A stretch of DNA of 8,032 nucleotides from positions 1 through 8,032 of the forward strand of contig CAMJVA010000069.1 of NCBI GenBank assembly GCA_946409145.1. Direction: 5' to 3'. Every line of letters starts with the position of its first letter. The first letter of the stretch is position 1. A program made the translations under genes and the position numbers. The notes beneath the pieces are model-generated. The model searched no databases and was not told the origin of the DNA. It saw only the letters and a program-made list of their open reading frames with translations. The DNA comes from an uncultured Enterococcus sp. (lineage in GTDB: Bacteria; Bacillota; Bacilli; Lactobacillales; Enterococcaceae). Shown here piece by piece: positions 1-6,398 of the stretch.

Positions 1-45
1 CTTACTTTAGATGGCAATAGTTTACAAACAGAAACTTCAAATTAA
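1..45 (+). CDS. 3' end of an unidentified plus-strand gene (partial)
   Basis: Frame 1 is open from the window edge to a TAA at 43-45 and would encode the tail LTLDGNSLQTETSN. The other two plus frames close within the first 30 bases. Position supports a real gene end: the stop lies 15 bases before a strong bidirectional hairpin terminator and converges on the minus-strand gene beyond it. Fourteen residues are too few to assign a family, so no function is offered. Confidence 0.45.
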   Translation, partial: LTLDGNSLQTETSN

Positions 46-60
46 GCATAAAAAACATAA

Positions 61-100
61 AAAAATAAGCTACCCCTTTTAAAAGAGGTAGCTTATTTTT
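61..100. terminator. Bidirectional rho-independent terminator between convergent genes
   Basis: A 14-base arm at 61-74 pairs perfectly with 87-100. The inner 76-85 segment (CTTTTAAAAG) is itself palindromic, so the stem can extend past one mismatch. The outer pairs are A/T, giving a U-run on both strands, and more A residues at 54-60 lengthen the U-run for minus-strand transcripts. The right arm reaches the TAA stop codon (99-101) of the minus-strand 207-aa gene, so that gene has essentially no 3' untranslated region before its terminator. Confidence 0.9.
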
Positions 101-722
101 ATGGTAAAGTAGGCAAAATATCTTGGTAATGATAGTTTACTTTGGTTAATTTGTGTTTTAATTTTTCATTAGCTTCTGTAAATAAATTATAGAAGAATTC
201 TTCATCCCCAGAATCTAGCAGCACTTTTGCTTCTTTTAATAGATCTTTTTTATCTCCTAAACTTTCTATAAAAGAGATGTTGAAAATATTTGCCACATAT
301 TCCCCAAAATAGTTTTCAAAGAAAAGCTCTCCAGCTGAAGTTTTTGGATGCGCTTCTTTTACTCCCGTTAAGGCATTGACTACTAAATTAATCACGTCCA
401 CTGATTTAACAGGATCGATTTCTGGAAAACTGTCGGCTTTTTCTAAGAATGCTCCAGGGGCTAAGAGGGAGTAGTCTTCATTTTTCACACAGGTTAAAAA
501 TAAATCAATACTCGCGGCTCCTTTTGCCATAATGTCTACAACTTCAATGGCAATTTCGTGAATACTTTGGGTATCTGAGGGATAATCTTCTTCCATTTCT
601 TTTCCGTGTTGGGCAATATCTCGGGCAATTTTTTCTAAAATATTCGGATTGTCTTTAATACTTTTGAGAAATTGCGTGAGACGATGATTAATGAGCAAAG
701 GGAACTGTTCTTTTGCATCCAT
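99..722 (-). CDS. Uncharacterised 207-residue helical, acidic cytosolic protein
   Basis: I do not recognise this protein. It starts at ATG with a strong AAGGAGG site seven bases upstream (730-736). It has no signal peptide, no hydrophobic span long enough for a membrane segment, and a single Cys (C78). The pattern is almost wholly helical: roughly residues 7-45, 52-78, 105-122, 130-152 and 155-190, with a Pro/Asp/Gly-rich break around 85-105. The N-terminus lacks a recognisable helix-turn-helix, so it is not an obvious TetR or MarR regulator. It lies 40 bases downstream of hrtA on the same strand with no terminator between, so exporter transcripts probably read into it. A well-spaced promoter at 755-783 suggests separate expression as well. 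It may be an accessory protein to the exporter or an independent gene; the sequence does not decide. Confidence 0.85.
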   Translation of the reverse strand: MDAKEQFPLLINHRLTQFLKSIKDNPNILEKIARDIAQHGKEMEEDYPSDTQSIHEIAIEVVDIMAKGAASIDLFLTCVKNEDYSLLAPGAFLEKADSFPEIDPVKSVDVINLVVNALTGVKEAHPKTSAGELFFENYFGEYVANIFNISFIESLGDKKDLLKEAKVLLDSGDEEFFYNLFTEANEKLKHKLTKVNYHYQDILPTLP

Positions 723-754
723 TGGTTTGCCTCCTTTATGATCATGATAGTTCT

Positions 755-783
755 ATTGTCCCTTAGTTTTTACTCTGGGTCAA
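755..783 (-). promoter_or_regulatory. Predicted sigma-A promoter of the 207-aa gene, inside the end of hrtA
   Basis: On the minus strand, TTGACC (778-783, five of six consensus bases) is separated by exactly 17 bases from GACAAT (755-760, four of six). Transcription would start near 748, about 25 bases before the start codon and upstream of the ribosome-binding site. The -35 box lies within the last codons of hrtA. The bases from the -10 box onward, ACAATAGAACTATCA (745-759), recur exactly at the glycohydrolase promoter. Confidence 0.55.
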
Positions 784-1443
784 ATATCCATCTTCCATTG
801 TGTAAACTTTATCACAAAAAGCGGTCATTCTTTGGTCATGGGTGACCATAATCGTGGCTTTATTTTTATCATGAGCTTCCTTTTGTAACAGTTTAACCAC
901 TTCAAAAGCCCGGTTAGTATCAAGAGCGGCAGTGGGTTCATCTGCTAGGATTAATGCTGGATTATTATAGAGGGCTTTTCCAATGGCAATACGCTGTTTT
1001 TCACCACCAGAAAGTTCTCGAGGCATTTTATTGGCTAATTCTTTTGTATCAAGAGAAGTCATTAAGTTTTCAAATAATTCTTCTTGGAAAGGACGTTTTT
1101 GAATTTTATCAAGAAAAATAAATTGATCTTTCACAGATAGAAAGGGAATAAGATTGGTACTTTGTAAAATAAAACCAACTTCTTTCAAACGTAAAGCCGT
1201 ACTTTCTTTTTTACTTAAGGTGCTCACATCTTCCCCTTGAATGAAAATTTTTCCTTCTGTGGGTTGTTGTAATACACCAGCTAAGGTTAGAAAAGTAGAT
1301 TTTCCAGAACCTGACGGCCCAACAATGGCCACAAATTCTCCGGGAAAAATGGCAAAATTGGTTTTCTTTAAGGCAGTAATTTTTGTATGACCTTCTCCAA
1401 ATTCCTTGGAGATATTTTCTAATTGTAAACTTGCAGTTTTCAT
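763..1443 (-). CDS. hrtA: ABC transporter ATPase, HrtA-like (heme exporter)
   Basis: This 226-residue protein is the nucleotide-binding subunit of a MacB/LolD-type exporter. Visible motifs are Walker A GPSGSGKST (42-50), Q-loop Q94, signature LSGGEKQR (144-151), Walker B LILADEP (164-170), D-loop ALD (173-175) and switch His202, so it should hydrolyse ATP. It resembles the staphylococcal heme-efflux ATPase HrtA in the FGEG segment near residue 15, in LRLKEVGFILQS around the Q-loop and in the Walker B region; this is recalled similarity, not an alignment. The permease ends three bases upstream. The ribosome-binding GGAGG (1451-1455) is formed by the last Gly codons of the permease, so translation of the two is probably coupled. 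In HrtBA the pair removes toxic membrane heme. A related peptide or lipid exporter of the same FtsX-type family is the main alternative. Confidence 0.85.
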   Translation of the reverse strand: MKTASLQLENISKEFGEGHTKITALKKTNFAIFPGEFVAIVGPSGSGKSTFLTLAGVLQQPTEGKIFIQGEDVSTLSKKESTALRLKEVGFILQSTNLIPFLSVKDQFIFLDKIQKRPFQEELFENLMTSLDTKELANKMPRELSGGEKQRIAIGKALYNNPALILADEPTAALDTNRAFEVVKLLQKEAHDKNKATIMVTHDQRMTAFCDKVYTMEDGYLTQSKN

Positions 1444-1446
1444 TTT

Positions 1447-2541
1447 TTAACCTCCAATAGCAATTAATGGATCTACTTTTAAGATACTTGGTAAGGAGAA
1501 TAATCCCCCTAAAGTAGTGGTAATAATAATAATTCCGCCGTAAATAGACCAAGTAGGGCCGTTAAAAGTAAAAGGCATGGCACTAGGCATGACTAAGCTT
1601 AGGCCATAGGTAATGACAAAAGCTAATCCTGTTCCTAAAATAGCCACAAATAAACTTTGAAAAATAATACTTCCCATAATGGTTTTTGTAGGCACTCCTT
1701 GAGCTTTTAAAATACCAAAAAGTTTTTTCTTTTGCAGAGTAATCACATACATGAAAATCCCCACAACACTAGCAGTAATTAAAATTAAAACATAAACCAT
1801 CATATTTAAAGTTAATTTTTCGGCTGTGTATCCAGGAAGATTATTAATAAAAGTATCTGAAGTCATTTTTTCTAAAGGTTGTTGTTTGTTTTGGGTAATT
1901 AAAATATCTTCATATTTTTTATTTTTTACAGCCACTAGATTAATAGCAATAGTATTAGTATCTTCTGGAATTTCACCGTATTTTAAAAGAGAATAGGTAT
2001 TTAAATTAGTGTAAACAACGGGTTCTACGGAATAGCTGGTCTTTTTAATGATCCCTACAATGGTTAATTTGTCTTCCAAATTTCCAATGGTCACAGTGTC
2101 ATTAAGCTTCAGATTTTTTTCTTTTGCTAAATCTTCACTAATAATAATTTCTTTATCATTTTGAAAAAGTTTTCCTTTAATCACTTGAGGGGTCACAAAA
2201 CTATCAGCATTTGTCCCAAAAACAGAGACGTTATCTTTGGTGTCATCTTTGCTATTTTTCTTTAAAGCACCAGAATAAAACCCCACACCAGCTGTTTTGT
2301 CTCCAGTGACTCGTGTCACATCACTAACAGTTAAGCTTGAGGCGTTTACAATTTTATTGGCATTTTCATTTAACACCATTCCAGTGGCATTCCAATCACT
2401 AATGGCTTTTTTATGTCCATCAGAAAGACCGGAGGCAAGACCTGCTAAAAAGAAAACTACTAAAGCAATTAGAAAAACAATGCCTGTTAAAAGTAAATAT
2501 TTTAACTTCGTATCTTTCATTTCTTTTAAGGCTAAAAACAT
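1447..2541 (-). CDS. hrtB: FtsX/MacB-type ABC permease, HrtB-like (heme exporter)
   Basis: This 364-residue membrane subunit has the four-helix FtsX/MacB layout. Helix 1 is at about 15-39, followed by an extracytoplasmic domain at about 40-245. Helices 2-4 are at about 247-269, 288-318 and 331-354. After helix 2 a basic segment leads into GILKAQG (276-282), the usual cytoplasmic coupling region. The protein ends KVDPLIAIGG. From memory, staphylococcal HrtB shares LNMM before helix 2, GILKA, a MPF segment after helix 3 and the KVDP-AIGG ending, which favours a heme exporter over a generic MacB permease. The length also suits HrtB (about 350). The Met start matches HrtB's N-terminus (M-L-A-KE pattern) and has AAGGA nine bases upstream. 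It is the first gene of the hrtB-hrtA pair. Substrate is inferred from family resemblance only. Confidence 0.85.
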   Translation of the reverse strand: MFLALKEMKDTKLKYLLLTGIVFLIALVVFFLAGLASGLSDGHKKAISDWNATGMVLNENANKIVNASSLTVSDVTRVTGDKTAGVGFYSGALKKNSKDDTKDNVSVFGTNADSFVTPQVIKGKLFQNDKEIIISEDLAKEKNLKLNDTVTIGNLEDKLTIVGIIKKTSYSVEPVVYTNLNTYSLLKYGEIPEDTNTIAINLVAVKNKKYEDILITQNKQQPLEKMTSDTFINNLPGYTAEKLTLNMMVYVLILITASVVGIFMYVITLQKKKLFGILKAQGVPTKTIMGSIIFQSLFVAILGTGLAFVITYGLSLVMPSAMPFTFNGPTWSIYGGIIIITTTLGGLFSLPSILKVDPLIAIGG

Positions 2542-2555
2542 AAACTCACTTCCTT

Positions 2556-2584
2556 ATTATATTTGTACAAAAAAACAGTAGCAC
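2556..2584 (-). promoter_or_regulatory. Possible hrtBA promoter with an overlapping palindromic operator
   Basis: The minus strand holds a perfect TATAAT (2556-2561). Directly upstream is the perfect 10-base palindrome TTTGTACAAA (2562-2571), where a repressor dimer could block polymerase. The -35 side is poor (GTGCTA at 2579-2584, 17-base spacing), as expected if the promoter is weak or activated. One problem is that TATAAT abuts the AAGGA ribosome-binding site (2551-2555). A start about seven bases downstream would remove that site from the RNA, so the real start may lie further upstream. Treat as tentative. Confidence 0.35.
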
Positions 2585-2628
2585 TTTTTAAGAAGAAGAC
2601 AAAGGAATTTGCCTTAAAAAGCCTTTAT

Positions 2629-2670
2629 AAAAAAAGAGTGGACTACCATAAGTAGTCACACTCTAAAAAA
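2629..2670 (-). terminator. Rho-independent terminator of the ADP-ribosylglycohydrolase gene
   Basis: Arms 2635-2646 and 2652-2664 pair over twelve base pairs with one bulged A (2658) and a five-base loop. On the minus strand a run of U follows (2629-2634). The hairpin begins within seven bases of the glycohydrolase stop codon and insulates hrtBA from read-through. Confidence 0.88.
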
Positions 2671-3648
2671 TTATGCTAAACTATTTTGAAAATTATCAAT
2701 GACTTCTTTAAGCCAGTCTTTTTTTTGCAAACTTTCAAGCCATTCTTCTGGAATAGAAGTTAAACCGTAATAAAGACCAGAAAGACCACCGCAAATACTT
2801 GCAATTGTGTCAGTGTCTCCACCAAGGTTCACGGCTTTCATCACCGTTTCTGTGTAGTTATGACCATTTAAAAAACTCCACAAACTGGCTTCTAGAGTAT
2901 CCACTACATAACCAGTACTTCTAATTTCTTTTTGAGGGAGCATATTAAAGTAAGTGTTAAAAATTCGAGCAAAATAAACACTTTCAGATTGGAAAGAAGG
3001 ATTACTTTGATAATAGTCTCTGGCTTTTTTTAACCCTTTAGCAACGGCCACACCTTTAAAGTGTTTTGCTTTATGAAGGCGACCTAAGACCAACTCATTG
3101 GCAATAGCTAAATACAAACCACAAGCCATTAAACTTCTTGGATGAGCATGAGTGAGGCGAGAAATATTATGAATTAAATCGTAACTTTCAGGTAAAGTGG
3201 CAAAATCTTCGCCAAACTCTTTACGTAAGAAAAAGAGCAGAGGCAAGATGCGCATTAAAGATCCATTTCCATTATCTGTTTCTGCTACGCCTCCACATCT
3301 TAAAGGAGTTAATCCTCCTTCAAAACGAGAAATGGCACGCTCAGTGGAAATACCCACATCAAAACAAACCCCAAAAGGTGTGTATTCTCCTTGTCTTAGC
3401 CAGTTTAAAAAACGTTCCATTAAGTCATCATAGTCGATTTTATTTTCCGTTAAACTAATAATAGTTGCTAAAGACATGGAACTGTCATCAGACCAAGTGC
3501 CACTAGGTTGATTATGGGTACCAAATTCTCTCATGGAGACCACAGGCTTTCTTTTTAGTTGCTCCCGGGAGATAAATTCCACTGGAACACCAAGGGCATC
3601 GCCTACAATACTCCCATAAAGACTTCCTTTTAATAGCATTTCTTCCAT
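2671..3648 (-). CDS. ADP-ribosylglycohydrolase family protein (DraG/ARH-like)
   Basis: This 325-residue protein belongs to the dinuclear-Mg ADP_ribosyl_GH family, which removes ADP-ribose from proteins, nucleic acids or small molecules. The family hallmarks are in order: GSIVGDALGVPVE (12-24), GTWSDDSS (50-57), DNGNGSLMR (125-133), RLTHAHPRS (164-172) and GGDTDT (276-281). Expected metal ligands Glu24, Asp54, Asp55, Asp278, Asp280 and Thr281 are all present, so it should be catalytically competent. There is no signal peptide, so it should be cytosolic. The start at 3648 has GAAGG seven bases upstream; an in-frame Met at residue 4 is a less likely alternative. It is transcribed alone, divergently from ddl, with its own promoter and terminator. 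No ADP-ribosyltransferase or macrodomain gene is nearby, so the physiological substrate cannot be inferred from context. Confidence 0.92.
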   Translation of the reverse strand: MEEMLLKGSLYGSIVGDALGVPVEFISREQLKRKPVVSMREFGTHNQPSGTWSDDSSMSLATIISLTENKIDYDDLMERFLNWLRQGEYTPFGVCFDVGISTERAISRFEGGLTPLRCGGVAETDNGNGSLMRILPLLFFLRKEFGEDFATLPESYDLIHNISRLTHAHPRSLMACGLYLAIANELVLGRLHKAKHFKGVAVAKGLKKARDYYQSNPSFQSESVYFARIFNTYFNMLPQKEIRSTGYVVDTLEASLWSFLNGHNYTETVMKAVNLGGDTDTIASICGGLSGLYYGLTSIPEEWLESLQKKDWLKEVIDNFQNSLA

Positions 3649-3678
3649 TTTGGCACCTTCTTTTCATTTGATAGTTCT

Positions 3679-3707
3679 ATTGTAGACAAAATTCTTTTGA
3701 AAGGCAA
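3679..3707 (-). promoter_or_regulatory. Predicted sigma-A promoter of the ADP-ribosylglycohydrolase gene
   Basis: The minus strand reads TTGCCT (3702-3707), a 17-base spacer, then TACAAT (3679-3684, five of six consensus bases). Transcription would begin near 3672, about 24 bases before the start codon. The sequence from the -10 box onward (ACAATAGAACTATCA, 3669-3683) is identical to that at the 207-aa gene promoter. Confidence 0.6.
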
Positions 3708-3756
3708 AAGAAAGTCGAAACCCTTTTCAAAAATTATTCTGTGCTTTAAATGATTT

Positions 3757-3767
3757 TGTGATAAAAT
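3757..3767 (+). promoter_or_regulatory. Predicted extended -10 promoter of ddl-murF
   Basis: TGTGATAAAAT contains the extended TGN motif immediately before TAAAAT (3762-3767, five of six consensus bases). No good -35 hexamer lies 16-18 bases upstream, which fits an extended -10 promoter. The start would be near 3774, giving a leader of about 30 bases that includes the AAAGGAG site (3789-3795). It diverges from the glycohydrolase promoter within the 155-base intergenic region. Confidence 0.5.
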
Positions 3768-3803
3768 CTATTTGGAGTGATGAAAGTTAAAGGAGTATAA
3801 AAA

Positions 3804-4853
3804 ATGAAAATAATTTTACTTTACGGTGGGCAAAGTCCTGAACATGAGGTCTCCTTATTATCTGCTTTTTCAATTTTACAAGCTATTTATTACAACTATT
3901 ATGAGGTTGAATTAGTTTATATTCAAAAGGATGGGACGTTTAAAAAAGGACCTGTGATTCATGAAGCCCCAAAAGATATTGAATTTTTATCGTTAAAAAA
4001 TGAAAAAACAGTTCCTCCAACATCTTTAGAAAAAGAAAATGTCATTGTTTTTCCATGTTTACATGGACCAAATGGGGAAGATGGAACCATTCAAGGGTTT
4101 TTAGAAACTTTAAATCTTCCTTATGTAGGTTGTGGTGTTTTGGCCAGTGCGTGTGGCATGGATAAAATTATTACGAAAACTTTATTGCAACAAGCGGGCA
4201 TTCCTCAATTACCTTTTGTTTCAGTAGTTCAAGGCATGTGGAAAGAAAATCCACGCTTGATTTTTGAGCAATGTGAAGGTTCTTTAATTTACCCAATGTT
4301 TGTAAAACCGGCGAATATGGGTTCTTCTGTGGGAATTAGTAAAGTAGAAAACAGAGAAGAATTACAAGTAGCTTTAGGGAAAGCTTTTGCATACGATCAA
4401 CGGGTGATTGTAGAACAAGGCATTGAAGCCAGAGAAATTGAAGTGGGTCTTTTAGGAAATGAAGATGTGAGAACGACTTTACCAGGAGAAATCGTAAAAG
4501 ATGTTGCCTTTTACGACTATAATGCAAAATATCTAGATAATAAAATTCAAATGAGTATTCCAGCAGATATTGAACCAGAAATTCAAGGGAAAGCACAAAT
4601 GTATGCTAAACAAGCCTATCAAGTCATTGCAGGTTCCGGCCTTGCCCGATGTGACTTTTTCTTAACTGCTTCTGGAGAGCTGTTCTTAAATGAATTAAAC
4701 ACTATGCCTGGATTTACTGAATTTAGTATGTATCCTGCTTTATGGGAAGAACGAGGCATTAAGTATAAAGACTTAATTGAAGAATTAATTCAACTAGGTT
4801 TAAATCGGTTTAACAAAAAACAAGAGAAAATAAAAACCTTAAAGGAGGACTAG
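3804..4853 (+). CDS. ddl: D-alanine--D-alanine ligase
   Basis: This 349-residue ATP-grasp enzyme joins two D-Ala molecules in the cytosol to form the peptidoglycan terminus. The N-terminal substrate loop GGQSPEHEVS (8-17) carries the conserved Glu15. LHGPNGEDGT (86-95) and the ATP-binding segment FVKPANMGSSVGISK (166-180) follow. The omega loop YDYNAKY (237-243) has Lys242 and Tyr243; the Tyr here is the residue associated with D-Ala rather than D-lactate specificity. Metal ligands Asp284, Glu297 and Asn299 sit in ARCDFF and LNELNTMPGF. The length and most motifs match enterococcal Ddl. The start has AAAGGAG eight bases upstream. murF begins two bases after the stop, and its ribosome-binding site AAAGGAGG (4841-4848) lies inside the last ddl codons, so the two are likely translationally coupled. 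Nothing suggests a glycopeptide-resistance ligase. Confidence 0.97.
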   Translation: MKIILLYGGQSPEHEVSLLSAFSILQAIYYNYYEVELVYIQKDGTFKKGPVIHEAPKDIEFLSLKNEKTVPPTSLEKENVIVFPCLHGPNGEDGTIQGFLETLNLPYVGCGVLASACGMDKIITKTLLQQAGIPQLPFVSVVQGMWKENPRLIFEQCEGSLIYPMFVKPANMGSSVGISKVENREELQVALGKAFAYDQRVIVEQGIEAREIEVGLLGNEDVRTTLPGEIVKDVAFYDYNAKYLDNKIQMSIPADIEPEIQGKAQMYAKQAYQVIAGSGLARCDFFLTASGELFLNELNTMPGFTEFSMYPALWEERGIKYKDLIEELIQLGLNRFNKKQEKIKTLKED

Positions 4854-4855
4854 AA

Positions 4856-6226
4856 ATGCTGTCCTTTTATGAAATTGCTCGTTTTTTAGGTTTAGAAAAT
4901 GAGGCAAAAAAATTTAGCAATCAAGAAATTTCCAGTGTGGAATTTGACAGCCGAAAAGTGCAAGACAAAAGTTTGTTTGTACCGATTGATGGTGCCACTA
5001 AGGGAACTTCGTATTTAAATAAAGCGATAGAAAATGGTGCTACAGGGACTCTTTGGCCTAAAGGAGAAACATTACCAGAAAATATTTCTTATTTAGTCGT
5101 GGAAAATCCTCTAGAAGCCATGCAAAAAATTGCTCAAGGCTATTTAGCAAAAATTGCTCCAAAAGTAGTGGGAATAACAGGAAGCAATGGAAAAACTACG
5201 ACTAAAGATATGACAGAAAATGTGTTGAAACAAAAATTTCAAACTTATAAAACCCAAGGAAATTTCAATAATAATATTGGGCTTCCTTATACTATTTTAA
5301 AAATGCCCGAAAAAACTGACGTCTTAGTTTTAGAAATGGGGATGGATCATCAAGGTGAAATTGACTTTTTATCTCGTCTCGCCTCACCTGATGCCTGTGC
5401 TATTACTTTAATTGGTGAAAGTCATTTAGAATACTTTAAAGATCGTTCTGGAATTGCGGAAGCAAAAATGGAAATTGTCAATGGCTTAAAAGAGGATGGC
5501 TTTTTAATTGTTCCAGGAGATGAACCTTTATTGACTCCTTTAATAAAAAAAGTATCCCAAGATGTGGTGACCTTTTCATTAAATGAAGGAAAAAGTGATA
5601 TTTGGGCAGACATTATCAATGAAAGCCAACATGAAATAAGTTTTACGTTGAATTTTTTCCCAGATGAAACGTTCACGATTCCCGTATCTGGAAAATTCAA
5701 TGTGAAAAATGCTTTAGTAGCAGCTTACTTTGGTAAGAGATTTGGTTTAACTAAAGAAGAAGTGAAAACGGGTCTAAAAACCGTGTCTCTTACAAAAAAT
5801 CGTTCTGAATGGTTGAATCATAAAAACATGGACATTTTAGCCGATGTTTACAATGCAAATCCCACGGCTATGTCCTTAGTTTTAGAAAGTTTCAGTCAGT
5901 TTAAGGCTCAAGGGAAAAAAGTGATTGTTTTAGGGGATATGTTAGAGTTGGGAAATTCCTCTCGAGAATTTCATGAAAATTTAAGTGAGCTAATTTTGCC
6001 AGAAAATATTCAAGAAGTCTTTTTATACGGTGAAGAAATGGGCTATTTAGCTGAAAAATTAAAAGCAAAATACCAGAAAAACAATCTGCATTACTACCAT
6101 AAAACAGAAAAAGAATCCTTAGAAAATCAAGTGCTACAAACAATTGCCTCAGGAGATTTAATTTTATTAAAAGCAAGTAATGGGATGCATTTAAATGATC
6201 TCGTGGAAAAAATAATGAGTCTTTAA
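4856..6226 (+). CDS. murF: UDP-N-acetylmuramoyl-tripeptide--D-alanyl-D-alanine ligase
   Basis: At 456 residues this is a normal-length Mur ligase that attaches D-Ala-D-Ala, the product of the preceding gene, to UDP-MurNAc-tripeptide. The N-terminal domain has the UDP-contact motif FDSRKV (30-35). The central domain has the ATP P-loop GITGSNGKTT (106-115), GNFNNNIGLP (135-144), LEMGMDHQGEI (159-169) and IGESHLEYF (186-194). Lys204 in AEAKMEI is the position carbamylated in Mur ligases. The C-terminal domain begins near NRSEW (315-319) and contains DVYNANPTAM (330-339) and a GDMLELG loop. All key motifs are intact. The start has an AAAGGAGG site seven bases upstream, within ddl. The gene is followed by a strong terminator, so ddl-murF forms a compact two-gene unit. 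Confidence 0.97.
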   Translation: MLSFYEIARFLGLENEAKKFSNQEISSVEFDSRKVQDKSLFVPIDGATKGTSYLNKAIENGATGTLWPKGETLPENISYLVVENPLEAMQKIAQGYLAKIAPKVVGITGSNGKTTTKDMTENVLKQKFQTYKTQGNFNNNIGLPYTILKMPEKTDVLVLEMGMDHQGEIDFLSRLASPDACAITLIGESHLEYFKDRSGIAEAKMEIVNGLKEDGFLIVPGDEPLLTPLIKKVSQDVVTFSLNEGKSDIWADIINESQHEISFTLNFFPDETFTIPVSGKFNVKNALVAAYFGKRFGLTKEEVKTGLKTVSLTKNRSEWLNHKNMDILADVYNANPTAMSLVLESFSQFKAQGKKVIVLGDMLELGNSSREFHENLSELILPENIQEVFLYGEEMGYLAEKLKAKYQKNNLHYYHKTEKESLENQVLQTIASGDLILLKASNGMHLNDLVEKIMSL

Positions 6227-6256
6227 AAAATTTAGCAAGATTTAAAATTTTAAAAT

Positions 6257-6306
6257 AAAAAAAGTTCGATTTTCTGAAAATTTGAAAAGAAAATCGAACT
6301 TTTTGC
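6257..6306 (+). terminator. Rho-independent terminator after murF (17-bp perfect stem)
   Basis: Arms 6259-6275 and 6288-6304 pair perfectly over 17 bases around a 12-base loop. The core GTTCGATTTTCT is preceded by an A-run and its partner arm ends in TTTTT, so the hairpin could work in either direction. It ends the ddl-murF transcript and separates it from the helicase gene. Confidence 0.88.
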
Positions 6307-6331
6307 ATTTTAAGTTTATTCATGGTATGAT
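6303..6331 (+). promoter_or_regulatory. Predicted extended -10 promoter of cshA
   Basis: TGGTATGAT (6323-6331) is an extended -10 element with five of six consensus bases in TATGAT (6326-6331). TTGCAT (6303-6308) lies 17 bases upstream as a weak -35 box and overlaps the tail of the murF terminator. Transcription would start near 6338, giving a leader of about 75 bases before the TTG start. Confidence 0.5.
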
Positions 6332-6352
6332 TACTTGTCGTTTTGGTTGTAA

Positions 6353-6368
6353 TCTGAAACATTTCAGA
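6353..6368 (+). other. Small perfect inverted repeat in the cshA leader
   Basis: TCTGAAA (6353-6359) and TTTCAGA (6362-6368) form a seven-base perfect inverted repeat separated by CA. No U-run follows, so it is not a terminator. It could fold as a short RNA hairpin (the two-base loop would force opening of the innermost pair) or act as a DNA operator. It lies about 30 bases upstream of the ribosome-binding site. Confidence 0.45.
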
Positions 6369-6398
6369 CCAGGAACTATTAAGATAAAAAAGTTTTAC

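Noticed and set aside
99..722. The 207-aa protein as the missing TetR-type heme sensor for hrtBA
   Set aside because: Its size fits, but the first 50 residues lack the helix-turn-helix pattern that defines TetR proteins, and it is downstream rather than divergent from the exporter.
736..750. TGATCATGATAG region between hrtA and the 207-aa gene as a terminator
   Set aside because: The palindrome is only a few bases, has no GC-rich stem and no U-run, so it would not terminate transcription.
2297..2581. Open frame of 94 codons on the plus strand, antisense to the start of hrtB
   Set aside because: It lies almost wholly inside a confident gene, and its product looks like an antisense translation with no domain.
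2598..2630. Repeated AAGGC/CCTTT pieces upstream of hrtB as a riboswitch or attenuator
   Set aside because: Possible stems are only four to five base pairs, and there is no terminator hairpin between them and the start codon.
3804..4853. Ddl as a D-Ala-D-Lac (vancomycin-resistance type) ligase
   Set aside because: Tyr243 in the omega loop, the overall enterococcal Ddl pattern and the coupling to murF all indicate the housekeeping D-Ala-D-Ala enzyme.
5901..6362. Open frame of 153 codons on the minus strand across the end of murF and its terminator
   Set aside because: It runs through the terminator hairpin and antisense to conserved murF sequence. Its product is low-complexity Leu/Phe-rich and resembles no protein.
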